Source: Marinomonas ushuaiensis DSM 15871
GTDB lineage: Bacteria > Pseudomonadota > Gammaproteobacteria > Pseudomonadales > Marinomonadaceae
NCBI RefSeq assembly: GCF_000521805.1
Contig: NZ_JAMB01000012.1
Coordinates: 1 to 64,000, forward strand
Length of the DNA: 64,000 bases
Direction: 5' to 3'
Both the position numbers and the translations under genes were made by a program. The notes under the pieces are model-generated. The model saw only the letters and a list, made by a program, of their open reading frames with translations. It did no database searches and was not told the DNA's origin. This document shows positions 49,710 to 60,669 of the stretch, piece by piece; position 1 is the stretch's first letter, and each line of letters begins with the position of its first letter.

Positions 49710-51038
49710 ATGGCAAAGCGTGGCTCACAACCTGCTGGGATGCAAAAAGGATTAGGCGAACTTTGGTCTCGTATCCGTTTTGTTTTCTTGGCAATTATTG
49801 TATACCGAATCGGTGCGCATATCCCTGTTCCGGGTATTAACCCTGACAGATTGTCTGCATTGTTTGATCAAAATGAAGGCACAATTCTGAGTTTATTTAA
49901 CGTATTCTCAGGGGGCGCACTCGAGCGAATGAGTATTTTTGCGCTTGGTATTTTGCCCTATATTTCTGCCTCTATTATTATGCAGTTATTGACGGTCGTG
50001 AGTCCGCAGCTAGAACAGTTGAAAAAAGAGGGTGAGGCGGGTCGTCGTAAGATTACTCAGTACACTCGTTACGGTACGGTTCTTCTTGCGCTTGTCCAGT
50101 CTGCCAGTATGGCAGTTGGTCTTGCAAGTCAAGGGATCTCATTTAGTAGTGGTATGGAGTTCTATGCTGTTGCTGTTGTAACCCTTGTTGCTGGTACTGT
50201 CTTTTTGATGTGGTTAGGTGAGCAGGTTACTGAAAAAGGTATTGGTAATGGTATATCCATACTTATCTTTGCAGGTATTGTTGCTGGCCTTCCGTCTGCT
50301 TTAGCTCGCTCATTTGAATCGGCTCGTCAAGGCGATATCAATATTTTGGCTTTGTTGCTGATTGGTATAATGGCTATCGCGACAGTTGCTTTCGTTGTTT
50401 TCATCGAACGTGGTCAACGTCGCATTACTGTTAATTATGCTAAGCGCCAACAGGGCAAAAAAGTGTTTGCCGCACAAAAGAGTCATTTGCCACTTAAAGT
50501 AAACATGGCTGGTGTAATACCACCTATCTTTGCTTCAAGTATTCTTCTATTCCCAGCATCGATCGGCCAATGGTTCGGTCAAGGTGAGGGTATGGAATGG
50601 CTGCAAAATATCTCTTTGGCTCTAGCTCCAGGGCAACCGCTCTATGTGCTGTTGTTTGCAATCGCAATTGTTTTCTTTTGCTTTTTCTATACGGCGCTAG
50701 TGTTCAACCCTAAAGATGTGGCAGATAACTTGAAAAAGTCCGGTGCTTTTTTGCCGGGTATTCGTCCAGGTGATCATACAGCTCGTTATATCGATGGTGT
50801 AATGACACGTTTGACATTGTTTGGTGCTTTATACATCACTCTAGTGTCTCTGATGCCTCAGTTCTTTGTTGTTGCGTGGAATGTTCCATTCTACTTTGGC
50901 GGTACCTCTATGTTAATTGTAGTGGTAGTTGTCATGGACTTTATGTCACAAGTGCAAAGTCATCTGATGAGTCAGCAATACGAGTCATTAATGAAAAAAT
51001 CTAATCTGACTGGTTATGGTCCGAATGGCCTTATGTGA
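49710..51038 (+). CDS. secY: Preprotein translocase subunit SecY
   Basis: A 442-residue channel-forming subunit of the Sec translocon with ten membrane segments. The plug and first loop contain [15 protein letters not shown] and [19 protein letters not shown] (split: [19 protein letters not shown]). The segment [20 protein letters not shown] marks the family. Its partner SecE lies in the first part of the same cluster. The start follows rplO with no gap. Confidence 0.97.
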   Translation: MAKRGSQPAGMQKGLGELWSRIRFVFLAIIVYRIGAHIPVPGINPDRLSALFDQNEGTILSLFNVFSGGALERMSIFALGILPYISASIIMQLLTVVSPQLEQLKKEGEAGRRKITQYTRYGTVLLALVQSASMAVGLASQGISFSSGMEFYAVAVVTLVAGTVFLMWLGEQVTEKGIGNGISILIFAGIVAGLPSALARSFESARQGDINILALLLIGIMAIATVAFVVFIERGQRRITVNYAKRQQGKKVFAAQKSHLPLKVNMAGVIPPIFASSILLFPASIGQWFGQGEGMEWLQNISLALAPGQPLYVLLFAIAIVFFCFFYTALVFNPKDVADNLKKSGAFLPGIRPGDHTARYIDGVMTRLTLFGALYITLVSLMPQFFVVAWNVPFYFGGTSMLIVVVVVMDFMSQVQSHLMSQQYESLMKKSNLTGYGPNGLM

Positions 51039-51062
51039 TAAACATAGGTTTTGGAGTTGAAC

Positions 51063-51176
51063 ATGAAAGTACGTGCATCTGTAAAGAAAATCTGTCGTAA
51101 CTGCAAAATCGTTCGTCGTAACGGTGCGGTTCGAGTGATTTGTGTTGAGCCTCGTCATAAACAACGTCAAGGTTAA
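51063..51176 (+). CDS. rpmJ: 50S ribosomal protein L36
   Basis: A 37-residue protein, [19 protein letters not shown] and onward, ending RHKQRQG. The zinc ligands Cys11, Cys14, Cys27 and His32 are all present, so this is the zinc-binding (C+) form. It follows secY after TTTTGGAGTTGAAC. It is easily missed because of its size. Confidence 0.96.
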   Translation: MKVRASVKKICRNCKIVRRNGAVRVICVEPRHKQRQG

Positions 51177-51201
51177 TTACGAGTCTGCTCGATGATAGGG
51201 A

Positions 51202-51247
51202 AGGGTGGTTGATTTATGTCCTAAATGTAGGCATAATCAGCCGCCCT
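51202..51247 (+). promoter_or_regulatory. Hairpin in the rpsM (alpha operon) leader
   Basis: AGGGTGGTTGATT (51202-51214) pairs with AATCAGCCGCCCT (51235-51247) over 13 positions with two G-T pairs, with further short pairing inside. Its position before rpsM matches the S4-controlled leader of the E. coli alpha operon, but I cannot confirm the pseudoknot. Confidence 0.5.
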
Positions 51248-51304
51248 CATGAAAGTAAAGTGATGAATTATCAGTTAATCATCAATAACAACGGAGTAAA
51301 ATGA

Positions 51305-51661
51305 ATGGCTCGTATAGCCGGTGTCAATATTCCTGACAATAAACATGCGGTCATTTCTCTGACTTACATCTTCGGAATTGGTCGCACTCGTTCACGCGCT
51401 ATTTGCGCTGCTACGAGTGTTGCTGAATCTGCGAAAATCGGTTCATTAAGTGATGATATCCTTGATGAGCTTCGTGGAGAAGTTGCTAAGTACACTGTAG
51501 AGGGTGACTTACGTCGTGAAGTCAGTATGTCTATCAAACGTTTGATGGACCTAGGTTGTAATCGCGGGATTCGTCATCGCCGCAGCCTACCAGTTCGTGG
51601 TCAACGTACCAAAACGAACGCTCGTACACGAAAAGGCCCTCGTAAGCCTATTCGTAAGTAA
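51305..51661 (+). CDS. rpsM: 30S ribosomal protein S13
   Basis: A 118-residue 30S head protein. It begins [20 protein letters not shown] and ends [16 protein letters not shown] lies eight bases before this ATG. Another ATG at 51301, out of frame, sits four bases after the same GGAG and would encode only about 11 codons, so initiation at 51305 may face competition. Confidence 0.97.
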   Translation: MARIAGVNIPDNKHAVISLTYIFGIGRTRSRAICAATSVAESAKIGSLSDDILDELRGEVAKYTVEGDLRREVSMSIKRLMDLGCNRGIRHRRSLPVRGQRTKTNARTRKGPRKPIRK

Positions 51662-51725
51662 TTTAAACGCGTTTCGCTCTAGCCCCAAGTAGGCTAGAGC
51701 TGAGCATTAAACAGGAAAGTGCAAT

Positions 51726-52118
51726 ATGGCTAAGCCAGCAGCGCGCAGCACCAAGAAGAAAGTCAAAAAGACGGTCGTCGATGGTGTTGCTCATGTACAT
51801 GCCTCATTCAATAACACGATCGTAACGATCACCGATCGCCAAGGCAATGCTTTGTCTTGGGCTACTGCAGGTGGTTCTGGTTTTCGTGGTTCTCGTAAAA
51901 GTACTCCTTTCGCAGCTCAAGTAGCAGCGGAACGTGCCGGTACTGTCGCACAAGAATTTGGCCTTAAAAACGTTGATGTAATGATTAAAGGACCTGGTCC
52001 TGGTCGTGAGTCTGCAGTTCGAGCATTGAACTCTTTAGGCTTACGTATTAATAACATCACAGATGTGACGCCAATCCCGCACAACGGTTGCCGTCCACCT
52101 AAGAAACGTCGCGTTTAA
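51726..52118 (+). CDS. rpsK: 30S ribosomal protein S11
   Basis: A 130-residue platform protein. It has [20 protein letters not shown] and ends [16 protein letters not shown], both typical. Confidence 0.97.
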   Translation: MAKPAARSTKKKVKKTVVDGVAHVHASFNNTIVTITDRQGNALSWATAGGSGFRGSRKSTPFAAQVAAERAGTVAQEFGLKNVDVMIKGPGPGRESAVRALNSLGLRINNITDVTPIPHNGCRPPKKRRV

Positions 52119-52131
52119 AGGAGACAGATAC

Positions 52132-52752
52132 ATGGCTCGTTATATAGGTCCAACTTGTAAGTTGTCTCGTCGTGAAGGTACCGACTTGCAATTGAAGAGC
52201 GGTTCACGCGCTCTTGAGTCGAAATGTAAAGCAGATACGGTTCCTGGTGTGCACGGTGCACGTCGCGGTCGTCTTTCTGATTACGGCTTACAATTACGTG
52301 AGAAACAAAAAGTACGTCGTATGTATGGAGTGCTTGAAAAGCAATTCAGTAATTACTACAAATCTGCTGCTCGTTTCAAAGGCGCAACTGGTGAAAACTT
52401 GTTACAACTTTTGGAATCACGTTTAGATAACGTTGTTTATCGCGCAGGTTTTGGTTCTACACGTGCGGAAGCTCGTCAATTAGTTGGCCATAAAGGCATT
52501 CTAGTAAATGGCGCTACGGTTAACATTGCATCCTTCCAAGTTAAGGCTGGCGATGTTGTATCTATCCGTGAAAAAGCTAAGAAGCAATTGCGTGTTCAAA
52601 ACGCACTAGAGCTATCTAAAGGTCGTGCACCGATCCATTGGATCGAAGTTGATTCAACTAAACTGGAAGCTACTTTTAAAGCTGCTCCAGAACGTGCCGA
52701 TTTATCAGCTGAAATTAATGAGAACCTAATTGTCGAGCTTTACTCTAAGTAA
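52132..52752 (+). CDS. rpsD: 30S ribosomal protein S4
   Basis: A 206-residue assembly initiator and, in E. coli, repressor of the alpha operon. It begins [20 protein letters not shown] and has the S4 RNA-binding domain (about 95-160) with [21 protein letters not shown] in parts ([19 protein letters not shown]). Confidence 0.97.
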   Translation: MARYIGPTCKLSRREGTDLQLKSGSRALESKCKADTVPGVHGARRGRLSDYGLQLREKQKVRRMYGVLEKQFSNYYKSAARFKGATGENLLQLLESRLDNVVYRAGFGSTRAEARQLVGHKGILVNGATVNIASFQVKAGDVVSIREKAKKQLRVQNALELSKGRAPIHWIEVDSTKLEATFKAAPERADLSAEINENLIVELYSK

Positions 52753-52785
52753 GCTGGTGATTAGGATTAAGAAATAGGTGGATCT

Positions 52786-53790
52786 ATGCAGCGTTCAGTG
52801 AGCGAATTGTTAACCCCACGCAACATTGAAGTTCAAGAATTAGGCAATTGCCGTTCTAAAGTTACACTACAACCACTAGAACGTGGTTTTGGTCATACTT
52901 TAGGTAACGCATTACGTCGTATTCTTCTATCTTCTATGCCAGGTTGTGCGATTGTTGAAGTTGAAATCGACGGTGTATTACACGAATACAGCGCAATCGA
53001 AGGGGTTAAAGAAGATGTAATTGAGATTCTTCTTAACCTGAAAGGAGTTGCGATCGCTCTACACGGGCAAGATGAAGCAACTCTTACTCTAAGTAAAAAA
53101 GGTCCTGGAATCGTAACGGCTGGTGATATCCAGTTGGTTGCTGATGCAGAGATCGCTAACCCAGATCATATCATTGCGCACTTAGATGATACTGCAGAGC
53201 TAAATATGCAGATCAAAGTCGCTCGTGGTCGTGGTTATGAGCCTGCTGATGCTCGTGTTGCTGGCGACGATGAGACTCGTCCAATTGGTCGCTTGCAGCT
53301 TGATGCCTCATTCAGCCCTGTTCGCCGTGTGGCTTACAGTGTCGATAATGCTCGTGTAGAGCAACGTACAGATTTGGATAAGTTAGTCTTAGACATCGAA
53401 TCCAATGGTACGATTGATGCTGAAGAAGCTATCCGTCGCGCAGCGACTATTCTTCAACAACAAATCGCTGTTTTTGTCGCCCTTGAAAGCGAAAGCGAAG
53501 CACCTGTTGAAGAAGAAGAGGATGAGATTGATCCAATTTTGCTACGCCCGGTTGATGATCTTGAGTTAACCGTTCGCAGTGCTAACTGTTTGAAAGCAGA
53601 GAACATTTATTACATCGGTGATTTGATTCAACGTACTGAGGTTGAGCTTCTTAAGACGCCTAACCTAGGTAAGAAGTCGTTAACTGAAATCAAAGATGTT
53701 TTAGCACAGCGTGGTTTGTCTTTGGGAATGCGTCTAGAAAACTGGCCACCAGCTAGTTTAAAAGACGATAGCAAAGTTCTAGCTCGCTAG
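52786..53790 (+). CDS. rpoA: DNA-directed RNA polymerase subunit alpha
   Basis: A 334-residue polymerase assembly subunit. The N-terminal domain has [20 protein letters not shown], the dimerisation signature. An acidic linker (EEEEDEIDP, near 240) leads to the C-terminal domain that binds UP elements and activators, with [20 protein letters not shown] and [14 protein letters not shown]. Confidence 0.98.
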   Translation: MQRSVSELLTPRNIEVQELGNCRSKVTLQPLERGFGHTLGNALRRILLSSMPGCAIVEVEIDGVLHEYSAIEGVKEDVIEILLNLKGVAIALHGQDEATLTLSKKGPGIVTAGDIQLVADAEIANPDHIIAHLDDTAELNMQIKVARGRGYEPADARVAGDDETRPIGRLQLDASFSPVRRVAYSVDNARVEQRTDLDKLVLDIESNGTIDAEEAIRRAATILQQQIAVFVALESESEAPVEEEEDEIDPILLRPVDDLELTVRSANCLKAENIYYIGDLIQRTEVELLKTPNLGKKSLTEIKDVLAQRGLSLGMRLENWPPASLKDDSKVLAR

Positions 53791-53832
53791 GTCATTGTTC
53801 CCTGACCACCGTAGTTTGGTAAGGAATGTAAA

Positions 53833-54210
53833 ATGCGTCATCGTAAGAGTGGTCGTCACTTAAACCGTACTAGCTCACATCGTAAAGCGATGTTTAAAAA
53901 TATGGCTGCTTCTTTGTTTGAGCACGAAGTTATTAAAACTACGTTGCCTAAAGCAAAAGAATTACGCCGTGTTGCTGAGCCATTGATCACATTGGCGAAA
54001 ATTGATTCGGTTGCGAATCGTCGTCTAGCCTTTGCTCGTACTCGTAGCAAAGATGCAGTAGGTAAATTGTTTACGCAGCTTGGTCCTCGTTACCAATCTC
54101 GTCCTGGTGGGTATATCCGCATTTTAAAATGTGGTTTCCGTACTGGTGACAACGCGCCTATGGCTTATGTTGAATTGGTCGATCGACCAGTTGCTGAAGC
54201 CGCTGAGTAA
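53833..54210 (+). CDS. rplQ: 50S ribosomal protein L17
   Basis: A 125-residue tunnel-exit protein, last gene of the alpha operon. It begins [20 protein letters not shown] and has [21 protein letters not shown] strong terminator follows. Confidence 0.97.
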   Translation: MRHRKSGRHLNRTSSHRKAMFKNMAASLFEHEVIKTTLPKAKELRRVAEPLITLAKIDSVANRRLAFARTRSKDAVGKLFTQLGPRYQSRPGGYIRILKCGFRTGDNAPMAYVELVDRPVAEAAE

Positions 54211-54224
54211 CATCAGTTTGTAAT

Positions 54225-54255
54225 AAAAAAGCCGAGCTATTAGCTCGGCTTTTTT
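54225..54255 (+). terminator. Terminator after rplQ
   Basis: GCCGAGC and GCTCGGC (extended by TA) form a stem flanked by six A and seven T, so it could act in both directions. Confidence 0.93.
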
Positions 54256-54323
54256 TGTACCTAAATAAAGTTAAATATCGTAATTGAAAAGTTATAAGCT
54301 TTATTGTGTATTAGCTATGAAGA

Positions 54324-54364
54324 CAAAAAAACGCCTGATAAATGAATATTTATCAGGCGTTTTA
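54324..54364. terminator. Bidirectional terminator between rplQ and uvrA
   Basis: ACGCCTGATAAA and TTTATCAGGCGT form a perfect 12-bp stem around TGAATA, with seven A before and four T after. The A run gives a T run for the leftward uvrA transcript. Confidence 0.9.
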
Positions 54365-54416
54365 TTCTTAACTCACCTTCGCCTTTATTGATTAAAGACG
54401 AAGTCTCATTTCTATA

Positions 54417-57239
54417 CTAACCTAACATAGGCTTTAAGAAGCGAGCGGTATGAGACTTAGTAACTTGACTAACCTCTTCTGGCGTCCCTTCTGCAATGAT
54501 GAAACCACCTCCACTTCCGCCTTCAGGGCCTAAGTCTATCACCCAATCAGCCGTTTTAATGACATCCAAATTGTGTTCGATAACGACAACAGTATTACCA
54601 TGATCCCTCAGTCTATGAAGCACTTTAAGCAGCTGTTCAATGTCAGCAAAGTGTAACCCAGTGGTTGGCTCATCAAGAATATACAAGGTTGTGCCTGTGT
54701 CGCGTTTAGAAAGCTCTTTAGCAAGCTTCACTCGCTGTGCTTCACCGCCTGACAGAGTGGTAGCGGCTTGTCCTAAACGAATATAACCCAAACCTACATC
54801 CATGAGAGTTTGAAGCTTACGGGCAATAGAAGGAACGGCATCGAAAAATTCACGAGCGGTTTCAATGGTCATTTCAAGGCATTGGTGAATGTTCTTGCCC
54901 TTGTAGTGGATCTCTAATGTTTCGCGGTTATAGCGTTTGCCTTTGCAGGTATCACATGGAACATACACATCAGGAAGGAAATGCATCTCGACCTTGATAA
55001 CGCCATCGCCCTGACAGGCTTCACAACGTCCACCTTTTACATTGAAACTGAATCGACCCGGTTTATAACCACGAGAGCGAGCTTCTTGTGTGGCTGAGAA
55101 TAACTCACGCATTGGAGTGAAGATGCCAGTATAAGTTGCAGGGTTGGATCTTGGTGTGCGACCGATCGGGCTCTGATTAATATCAACACATTTATCAAAC
55201 AGCTCTAATCCTTCAATGCGATCATGAGGTGCAGCTTTTAGAGTTGTTGCGCCATTTAATGCAGTGGCAGCAAGCGGGTACAGAGTGCCGTTTACTAAAG
55301 TTGATTTACCAGAGCCAGAAACGCCTGTAACACATGTCATAACACCTACAGGAATCTTTAAATCAACTGTATTTAAATTATTACCCGTTGCGCCTATTAG
55401 GTTGAGCGATTTACCTTCTTTGGCTTTATGGCGAATCGCTGGGATTTCTATTTTTCGTTTTCCTGTTAGATACTGACCTGTCACGGATTCTGGGCAATCC
55501 ATAATGTCCTGAGGTGTGCCACTTGCGATGATTTGTCCACCGTGAATGCCTGCACCAGGACCAATGTCGACAACAAAATCAGCAATACGAATAGCGTCTT
55601 CATCATGCTCAACAACGATAACTGTGTTACCTAAGTCGCGTAATCGAGTAAGAGTTGCAATTAGGCGTTCATTGTCTCTTTGATGTAAGCCAATAGATGG
55701 CTCATCAAGTATGTACATAACACCAACAAGGCCAGCACCAATCTGGCTTGCCAACCGAATGCGTTGAGCTTCACCACCGGACAAAGAGTCGGCTTTACGA
55801 TCTAGCGTAAGATAATCCAAACCAACGTTTACCAAGAAAGTGAGTCGATCACAAATTTCCTTCAGTATTTTCGATGCTATCTCACCACGAGCGCCTGGTA
55901 GTTCAAGGGCTTTGAAATACATTAAGCATTCCGCAATAGGGTAAGTAACAATTTCAGGTAGGGTTTGTTCACTGATAAAGACGTTACGTGCTGATCGGTT
56001 AAGCCGCGCGCCGTGACATTCTGGGCAGGCCTGAACGCTGATGTACTGCGATAAATCATCACGCACACTGTCAGATTCCGTTTCGTGGTAACGACGTTGT
56101 AGATTAGGGATAACTCCTTCAAAAGAATGCGAGCGTGTCATTTTATCGCCGCGTTCGTTTATATAGACGAAATCAATCTTATCCTTTCCAGAACCTTGTA
56201 AAATTCGTTCTTTAAACTCACTTGGAATGTCTTTGTATTTTGATTCGATATCAAAGTCATAGTGTTTCGCAAGCGCACTTAGCTGCTGGTAATAAAAGAT
56301 ACTGCGTCGTCCCCAACCTCGAATTGCGCCTTCTGCTAGCGTTAGGGTTTCATCCTGAATGATACGTTCTGGATCAAACATTTGGTGTGTGCCTAGGCCA
56401 TCACACGTCTGACAAGCGCCATTAGGGTTATTGAACGAGAAAAGTCTAGGTTCAAGTTCAGTCAAACTATAGCCACAAACTGGGCAAGCGAACTTACTGG
56501 AGAAAATGTATTCTTCTTTTTCATTGTCCATGTTGATTGCTTTTGCGATGCCATCTGACAATGCCAAGCAAGTCTCGAAAGATTCAGCAAGACGCAGCTG
56601 TAAATCAGCTCTTACTTTGAAACGATCAATGACAACTTCTATGGTGTGTTTCTTATTTTTCTCTAACGCTGGTGCATCATCTAAATCTACAACGATGCCG
56701 TCTATACGTGCGCGAATAAAGCCTTTCGATAGTAAATCACTGATAGTGTGTAAGTGCTCACCCTTTCGATCTTTGACGATAGGTGCAAGCAACATCATCT
56801 TAGTTTCTTCAGGTAGAGATATAATTTTATCGACCATTTGTGATATGGTTTGCGCCTCTAAAGGTTCACCATGATCTGGGCAACGAGGTTGCCCTGCTCG
56901 TGCAAATAGTAATCTCAGATAATCGTATATTTCTGTTATTGTTCCTACTGTTGATCTAGGATTATGAGACGTCGATTTCTGTTCAATAGAGATAGCAGGA
57001 GAAAGGCCTTCAATGTGGTCAATATCCGGCTTTTCCATCATGGATAAGAATTGTCTCGCATAAGTAGACAGAGATTCTACATAGCGACGTTGGCCTTCGG
57101 CATACAAAGTATCGAAAGCAAGAGAGGATTTACCAGAGCCTGATAGACCTGTTATTACCACAAGTTTGTCTCTTGGGATGTCTAAATCCACATTCTTCAA
57201 ATTGTGGGTGCGGGCTCCGCGTATGGTAATGGTATCCAT
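54417..57239 (-). CDS. uvrA: Excinuclease ABC subunit A
   Basis: A 940-residue DNA damage recognition ATPase of nucleotide excision repair. It has two ABC modules: Walker [20 protein letters not shown] near 31-49 and [18 protein letters not shown] near 640. Signatures are [12 protein letters not shown] and [12 protein letters not shown], each followed by a YILDEP Walker B. Zinc-finger cysteines occur in [32 protein letters not shown] (about 253-284) and [27 protein letters not shown] (about 740-766), written here as CPVCGY, CQTCDG, CEACQG and CDTCKG. An SOS box upstream suggests LexA control. Confidence 0.98.
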   Translation of the reverse strand: MDTITIRGARTHNLKNVDLDIPRDKLVVITGLSGSGKSSLAFDTLYAEGQRRYVESLSTYARQFLSMMEKPDIDHIEGLSPAISIEQKSTSHNPRSTVGTITEIYDYLRLLFARAGQPRCPDHGEPLEAQTISQMVDKIISLPEETKMMLLAPIVKDRKGEHLHTISDLLSKGFIRARIDGIVVDLDDAPALEKNKKHTIEVVIDRFKVRADLQLRLAESFETCLALSDGIAKAINMDNEKEEYIFSSKFACPVCGYSLTELEPRLFSFNNPNGACQTCDGLGTHQMFDPERIIQDETLTLAEGAIRGWGRRSIFYYQQLSALAKHYDFDIESKYKDIPSEFKERILQGSGKDKIDFVYINERGDKMTRSHSFEGVIPNLQRRYHETESDSVRDDLSQYISVQACPECHGARLNRSARNVFISEQTLPEIVTYPIAECLMYFKALELPGARGEIASKILKEICDRLTFLVNVGLDYLTLDRKADSLSGGEAQRIRLASQIGAGLVGVMYILDEPSIGLHQRDNERLIATLTRLRDLGNTVIVVEHDEDAIRIADFVVDIGPGAGIHGGQIIASGTPQDIMDCPESVTGQYLTGKRKIEIPAIRHKAKEGKSLNLIGATGNNLNTVDLKIPVGVMTCVTGVSGSGKSTLVNGTLYPLAATALNGATTLKAAPHDRIEGLELFDKCVDINQSPIGRTPRSNPATYTGIFTPMRELFSATQEARSRGYKPGRFSFNVKGGRCEACQGDGVIKVEMHFLPDVYVPCDTCKGKRYNRETLEIHYKGKNIHQCLEMTIETAREFFDAVPSIARKLQTLMDVGLGYIRLGQAATTLSGGEAQRVKLAKELSKRDTGTTLYILDEPTTGLHFADIEQLLKVLHRLRDHGNTVVVIEHNLDVIKTADWVIDLGPEGGSGGGFIIAEGTPEEVSQVTKSHTARFLKPMLG

Positions 57240-57290
57240 GAGTCTCCAATGTGAAATTGATCAACAGAAAAATCTGCCAGTAAATTAAAT

Positions 57291-57310
57291 AACTGTCTAT
57301 TTTTACAGTA
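57291..57310. promoter_or_regulatory. LexA (SOS) box between uvrA and the MFS-ssb genes
   Basis: AACTGTCTATTTTTACAGTA contains CTGT-N8-ACAG and matches the E. coli consensus TACTGTATATATATACAGTA closely. It lies 52 bases upstream of uvrA and 85 bases upstream of the divergent MFS gene. Confidence 0.85.
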
Positions 57311-57394
57311 GTTGAAATGGAGCTTCAACGATATTTTTTGTAAAATGGACATCTTTTTTTCTTAACCCCTAAGTTAAGCGGTTGTAACTTCCTT

Positions 57395-58753
57395 ATGGAT
57401 CTACTTGAACGTCGTTCTGTTCTTGCTTTAGCACTGATCTATTTATTCAGAATGCTAGGCTTATTTCTTATTATGCCTGTCATTAGTATTGCGGCTGACG
57501 GCTTAACCGGTGCAGATGCCGCTTTAATTGGTACGGCTATTGGCATATACGGATTAACCCAAGCCAGCTTACAGATTCCGATGGGAATGTGGTCTGATAA
57601 AATCGGCCGTAAACGCGTCATTATAATTGGTCTTTTGCTTTTTGCAGTGGGCAGCCTTATTTGCGCAAACGCAGATGATATCATGGTATTGATTATTGGC
57701 CGTGCAGTTCAAGGTGCAGGAGCCATTGCTAGTACTTTGATGGCGCTTTTGAGTGATGTAACTCGAGAACAAAATCGCACTAAAGCAATGGCGATTGTCG
57801 GCGTGAGTATCGGTGCGTCCTTCATGATATCTCTGGTATTAGGGCCGTGGATTTTTGCCTTAGTAGGGTTGTCTGGGCTTTTCTACCTCTCTTTTGCGTT
57901 ATCTTTACTGGGCATCGCATTGATCATTTTTGCTGTGCCTAATATCGTACAGCACACTTTTCGAAGAGACACGACTCCGAGCCTGTTAGCGCTTGGCCTT
58001 GTCCTAAAGGATTCAAAGCTTCGTTTCCTAAATGTGAGCGTGTTATTACTGCATGCAAGTTTAACGGCGTTGTTTATTACGATTCCAAACTTATTGCTTA
58101 AACAATTTGATTTGCCATTGGCAGAACACAGTTGGCTTTACCTAGGTGTCATGGGTTTTGCGTTTGTAGGTATGCTACCATTAGTGATCATTGCTGAGTC
58201 AAAAGGCAAAATGAAAGGCGTATTATTTGTTGTGCTTATCCTATTAGGAGCGAGCGCAATATTGCTACAATGGGCAACTCATGTTTGGTTGTTTAGCGTC
58301 TTCTTGTGGGTCTACTTTGTGGGCTTTAATGCATTGGAAGCAACGTTGCCTTCATTAATTAGTAAACTGGCGCCAGTTGGTTATCGCGGCACAGCAATGG
58401 GTGTTTTTTCTACCCATCAATTTATTGGCTCTTTCTTGGGCGGTGTCGGTGGCGGATGGCTGCTACAAAACTACTCAAGCAATGGTGTGTTCTGGGTGGT
58501 TGGCGTGGTATTTTTGGCTTGGTCGCTTGTTTGTCTCGCGCAACCTGCACCTCGTCAATTAAGCAGTTTAGCGTTTAGCTTACCCAATATGACAGAAGAC
58601 GAAATAACGAAGTTGGCGGATCAACTTTCTGAAATCCAAGGAGTGGAAGGTATGCAAATTTTCAAAGATGAGCAAACGGCTTATCTTAAAGTCGATAAGA
58701 CAGTATTAGACAAAGAAACCTTGGCGCGCTTAGCGCCGCAAGTGGCTCTTTAG
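57395..58753 (+). CDS. MFS transporter with C-terminal YAM-like domain (YajR type)
   Basis: A 452-residue major facilitator with 12 predicted membrane segments. Motif A is present as [16 protein letters not shown] near 63-78, and motif B/C-like sequence [19 protein letters not shown] near 100-118. The last 65 residues ([20 protein letters not shown] and [18 protein letters not shown]) are soluble and show a beta-alpha-beta pattern. This resembles the YAM domain that characterises E. coli YajR. The substrate is unknown. The gene lies between uvrA and ssb and ends 32 bases before ssb; MFS genes at this spot are known in Pseudomonas. Confidence 0.85.
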   Translation: MDLLERRSVLALALIYLFRMLGLFLIMPVISIAADGLTGADAALIGTAIGIYGLTQASLQIPMGMWSDKIGRKRVIIIGLLLFAVGSLICANADDIMVLIIGRAVQGAGAIASTLMALLSDVTREQNRTKAMAIVGVSIGASFMISLVLGPWIFALVGLSGLFYLSFALSLLGIALIIFAVPNIVQHTFRRDTTPSLLALGLVLKDSKLRFLNVSVLLLHASLTALFITIPNLLLKQFDLPLAEHSWLYLGVMGFAFVGMLPLVIIAESKGKMKGVLFVVLILLGASAILLQWATHVWLFSVFLWVYFVGFNALEATLPSLISKLAPVGYRGTAMGVFSTHQFIGSFLGGVGGGWLLQNYSSNGVFWVVGVVFLAWSLVCLAQPAPRQLSSLAFSLPNMTEDEITKLADQLSEIQGVEGMQIFKDEQTAYLKVDKTVLDKETLARLAPQVAL

Positions 58754-58785
58754 AAAAACATTATTTTTATTTGGAGAATAACGTC

Positions 58786-59526
58786 ATGGCGCGTGGAATA
58801 AACAAAGTAATCTTGATTGGTAATGCAGGAAATGATGCCGAAGTGCGTTTTATGCCATCTGGTGCAGCAGTAGCAAATGTAAACCTTGCGACCTCAGAAA
58901 GCTGGCGTGACAAGCAAACTGGACAGATGCAAGAGCGTACAGAATGGCATCGAGTTGCGTTTATGGACCGTGGTAACTTCCGTCTTGGTCAAATCGCTGG
59001 TGATTTCATCAAGAAAGGCTCAAAAGTTTATGTAGAAGGTTCATTGCGCACTCGTGAATGGGAAAAAGACGGTATCAAGCGTTATACAACTGAAATCGTT
59101 GCTAATGAAATGCAATTACTCGATGGCCGTAACGATGGTGGTAATGGCCAGCAAGGCGGATATGATTCAGCGGGACAAGGTGGTTACGGTCAGGCGCCAG
59201 CACAAGCCGCTCCTCAACAAGGTGGATACGGTCAAGCGCCAGCTCAGCAAGCACCACAACAAGCTGCACCACAAGGTTTTAACCAGCCACAAGGTGGTGG
59301 ATACCAAGCACCAGCACGTCAAGCTGCGCCACAACAGCCTGCAGCTCAACAAGCAGCACCTCAAGGTCAGCCTCAATCTTTCGGTAGCTGGGGGAATGCA
59401 CCACAACAGGCTCCTGCTCAAGCAGCACCGCAGCAACGTGCACCTCAACAAGCACCAAAAGCACCTGAGCCAAAGCCACAACAAGCGCCAAACTTTGATG
59501 ACTTTGACGATGACATTCCTTTTTGA
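58786..59526 (+). CDS. ssb: Single-stranded DNA-binding protein
   Basis: A 246-residue protein that coats single-stranded DNA in replication and repair. The OB fold occupies about 1-112 ([40 protein letters not shown]-like). A long linker rich in Gln, Ala, Pro and Gly with repeated QAPAQ and PQQ units follows. The conserved tail DDFDDDIPF recruits partner proteins. Start at 58786 follows GGAG by eight bases; an in-frame TTG at 58771 is rejected. The linker makes it longer than E. coli SSB (178 residues). Confidence 0.96.
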   Translation: MARGINKVILIGNAGNDAEVRFMPSGAAVANVNLATSESWRDKQTGQMQERTEWHRVAFMDRGNFRLGQIAGDFIKKGSKVYVEGSLRTREWEKDGIKRYTTEIVANEMQLLDGRNDGGNGQQGGYDSAGQGGYGQAPAQAAPQQGGYGQAPAQQAPQQAAPQGFNQPQGGGYQAPARQAAPQQPAAQQAAPQGQPQSFGSWGNAPQQAPAQAAPQQRAPQQAPKAPEPKPQQAPNFDDFDDDIPF

Positions 59527-59571
59527 GGAGTCGTTTTAAAGAGTTGTTTAAACTCGATTAAAAAAACTTCC

Positions 59572-59597
59572 AAAGCCTCGCATACGTGAGGCTTTTT
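59572..59597 (+). terminator. Terminator after ssb
   Basis: AAAGCCTC and GAGGCTTT form a stem around GCATACGT, followed by TTT. Confidence 0.88.
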
Positions 59598-59652
59598 TGT
59601 ATTTTTAGTTTATTGAGATTGAAGTGCGTATTGAGTAGCGCTTCCGTTTGTC

Positions 59653-59719
59653 GTGTGTCAAACATCACTCGCATCGACACTATCGTTTGACCTCTGCTCG
59701 TGGTGATGTTTTGACACAC
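59653..59719. repeat. Imperfect inverted repeat in the ssb-META gap
   Basis: GTGTGTCAAACATCAC (59653-59668) is complementary to GTGATGTTTTGACACAC (59703-59719) except for one extra base, with a 34-base loop. The 355-base gap 59527-59881 otherwise contains only the ssb terminator and no gene. The function is unknown: operator pair, RNA hairpin or remnant of a small repeat element are all possible. Confidence 0.6.
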
Positions 59720-59881
59720 TCGAATTTAATGCGGATTTAAAGTAGGTCTGTATTTAGGCTGACAGTAGAGGTTTGGATTCAGAACTAATCTAAAGGTCTA
59801 AGCATATAAATGCTAAGACAAAGAAAGAAATACAATTTCACAGTATAAAAACTTAACAGAGAGAAGAGCAAGGATCTGATA

Positions 59882-60322
59882 ATGAATAAAATAATGTTAG
59901 TGGTTTCATTGGGCGTCTTGGCTTTGTCGGGTTGTCAGCCTGCTCAAAACAGGATTCAAACTGCAGGGAATGAACTTGTGCTTGATGGTGTGTGGCAAGT
60001 AGAAGATATTGATTTAGGCGGCGTGATTGATTCCAGTATGATGACCATTGAGTTTGATGATCAAGGGAGAGTGTCAGGTTCTACCGGATGTAATAGATAT
60101 ACGGCGGAAATTGATGTGGAAGGTGATACTTTCTTAGTGTCGAAAGCGGCGTCTACTCGTCGTCTCTGTGCGCCTTCACTTAACCTGCAAGAGCAGCGTT
60201 TCTTATCTGCGTTAAACGATGTAACGCATTATGAATTCAACGGCCATAACGCTTTGATTGTTCTTGATGCTGAAAATAGTCAAAGACTTAAGTTGGTAGA
60301 GATGACTTTAAAAGAAGATTAA
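59882..60322 (+). CDS. META-domain lipoprotein
   Basis: A 146-residue predicted lipoprotein. Signal peptide MNKIMLVVSLGVLALSGC has a lipobox ending in Cys18. The META domain (about 34-140) shows DGVWQVEDIDLGG, VSGSTGCNRYTAE and KAASTRRLCAPSLNLQEQRF (written in parts: AASTRRLCAP). These match the HslJ family, linked in E. coli to heat and novobiocin tolerance. Single gene with its own terminator. Confidence 0.88.
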   Translation: MNKIMLVVSLGVLALSGCQPAQNRIQTAGNELVLDGVWQVEDIDLGGVIDSSMMTIEFDDQGRVSGSTGCNRYTAEIDVEGDTFLVSKAASTRRLCAPSLNLQEQRFLSALNDVTHYEFNGHNALIVLDAENSQRLKLVEMTLKED

Positions 60323-60379
60323 TACACTATTCATTTTCGTCATATAAAGGGTAAGTGCTCTTAAATCTGAATCATCAAG

Positions 60380-60409
60380 AAAAGGTTTCTATTTATAGAA
60401 GCCTTTTTT
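60380..60409 (+). terminator. Terminator after the META-domain gene
   Basis: GGTTTCTA and TAGAAGCC pair around TTTA, flanked by four A and six T. Confidence 0.85.
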
Positions 60410-60446
60410 GTTGGTGCTCATATAATAAAGAATAAGAGTTGGAGGA

Positions 60447-60629
60447 GTGAGGTGTCGGTGGGTGGAATTTACTCAGGAGGTAGCAGGCATTAAAAAGCTT
60501 GAAAAAGTGGAGTGTATTTTGTTTAGAAAGATGTGCCGGGCTATCGATATTGTTCACAGTTATTGTCATGATATAGACGATAATAAACTGCATTTTTTGT
60601 GTGAGACTAGCTCAGAGGATATTGAGTAG
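60447..60629 (+). CDS. Possible small protein, unknown
   Basis: A 60-codon frame starting GTG at 60447, with GGAGGA immediately before it, which is too close for a good site. The product is polar, has three Cys and ends HFLCETSSEDIE, with no family I recognise. It lies alone in the 347-base gap between the META gene and the oxidoreductase, where nothing else is visible. It may be chance. Confidence 0.25.
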   Translation: MRCRWVEFTQEVAGIKKLEKVECILFRKMCRAIDIVHSYCHDIDDNKLHFLCETSSEDIE

Positions 60630-60669
60630 AAATATCTGCTGAGCGTTTGGTTTCATTTCTGAAAGAAAC

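Noticed and set aside
59054-59539. 161-codon frame overlapping ssb
   Set aside because: It is a frame shadow of the repetitive Gln/Ala/Pro linker of ssb; the ssb frame has the OB fold and DDDIPF tail.
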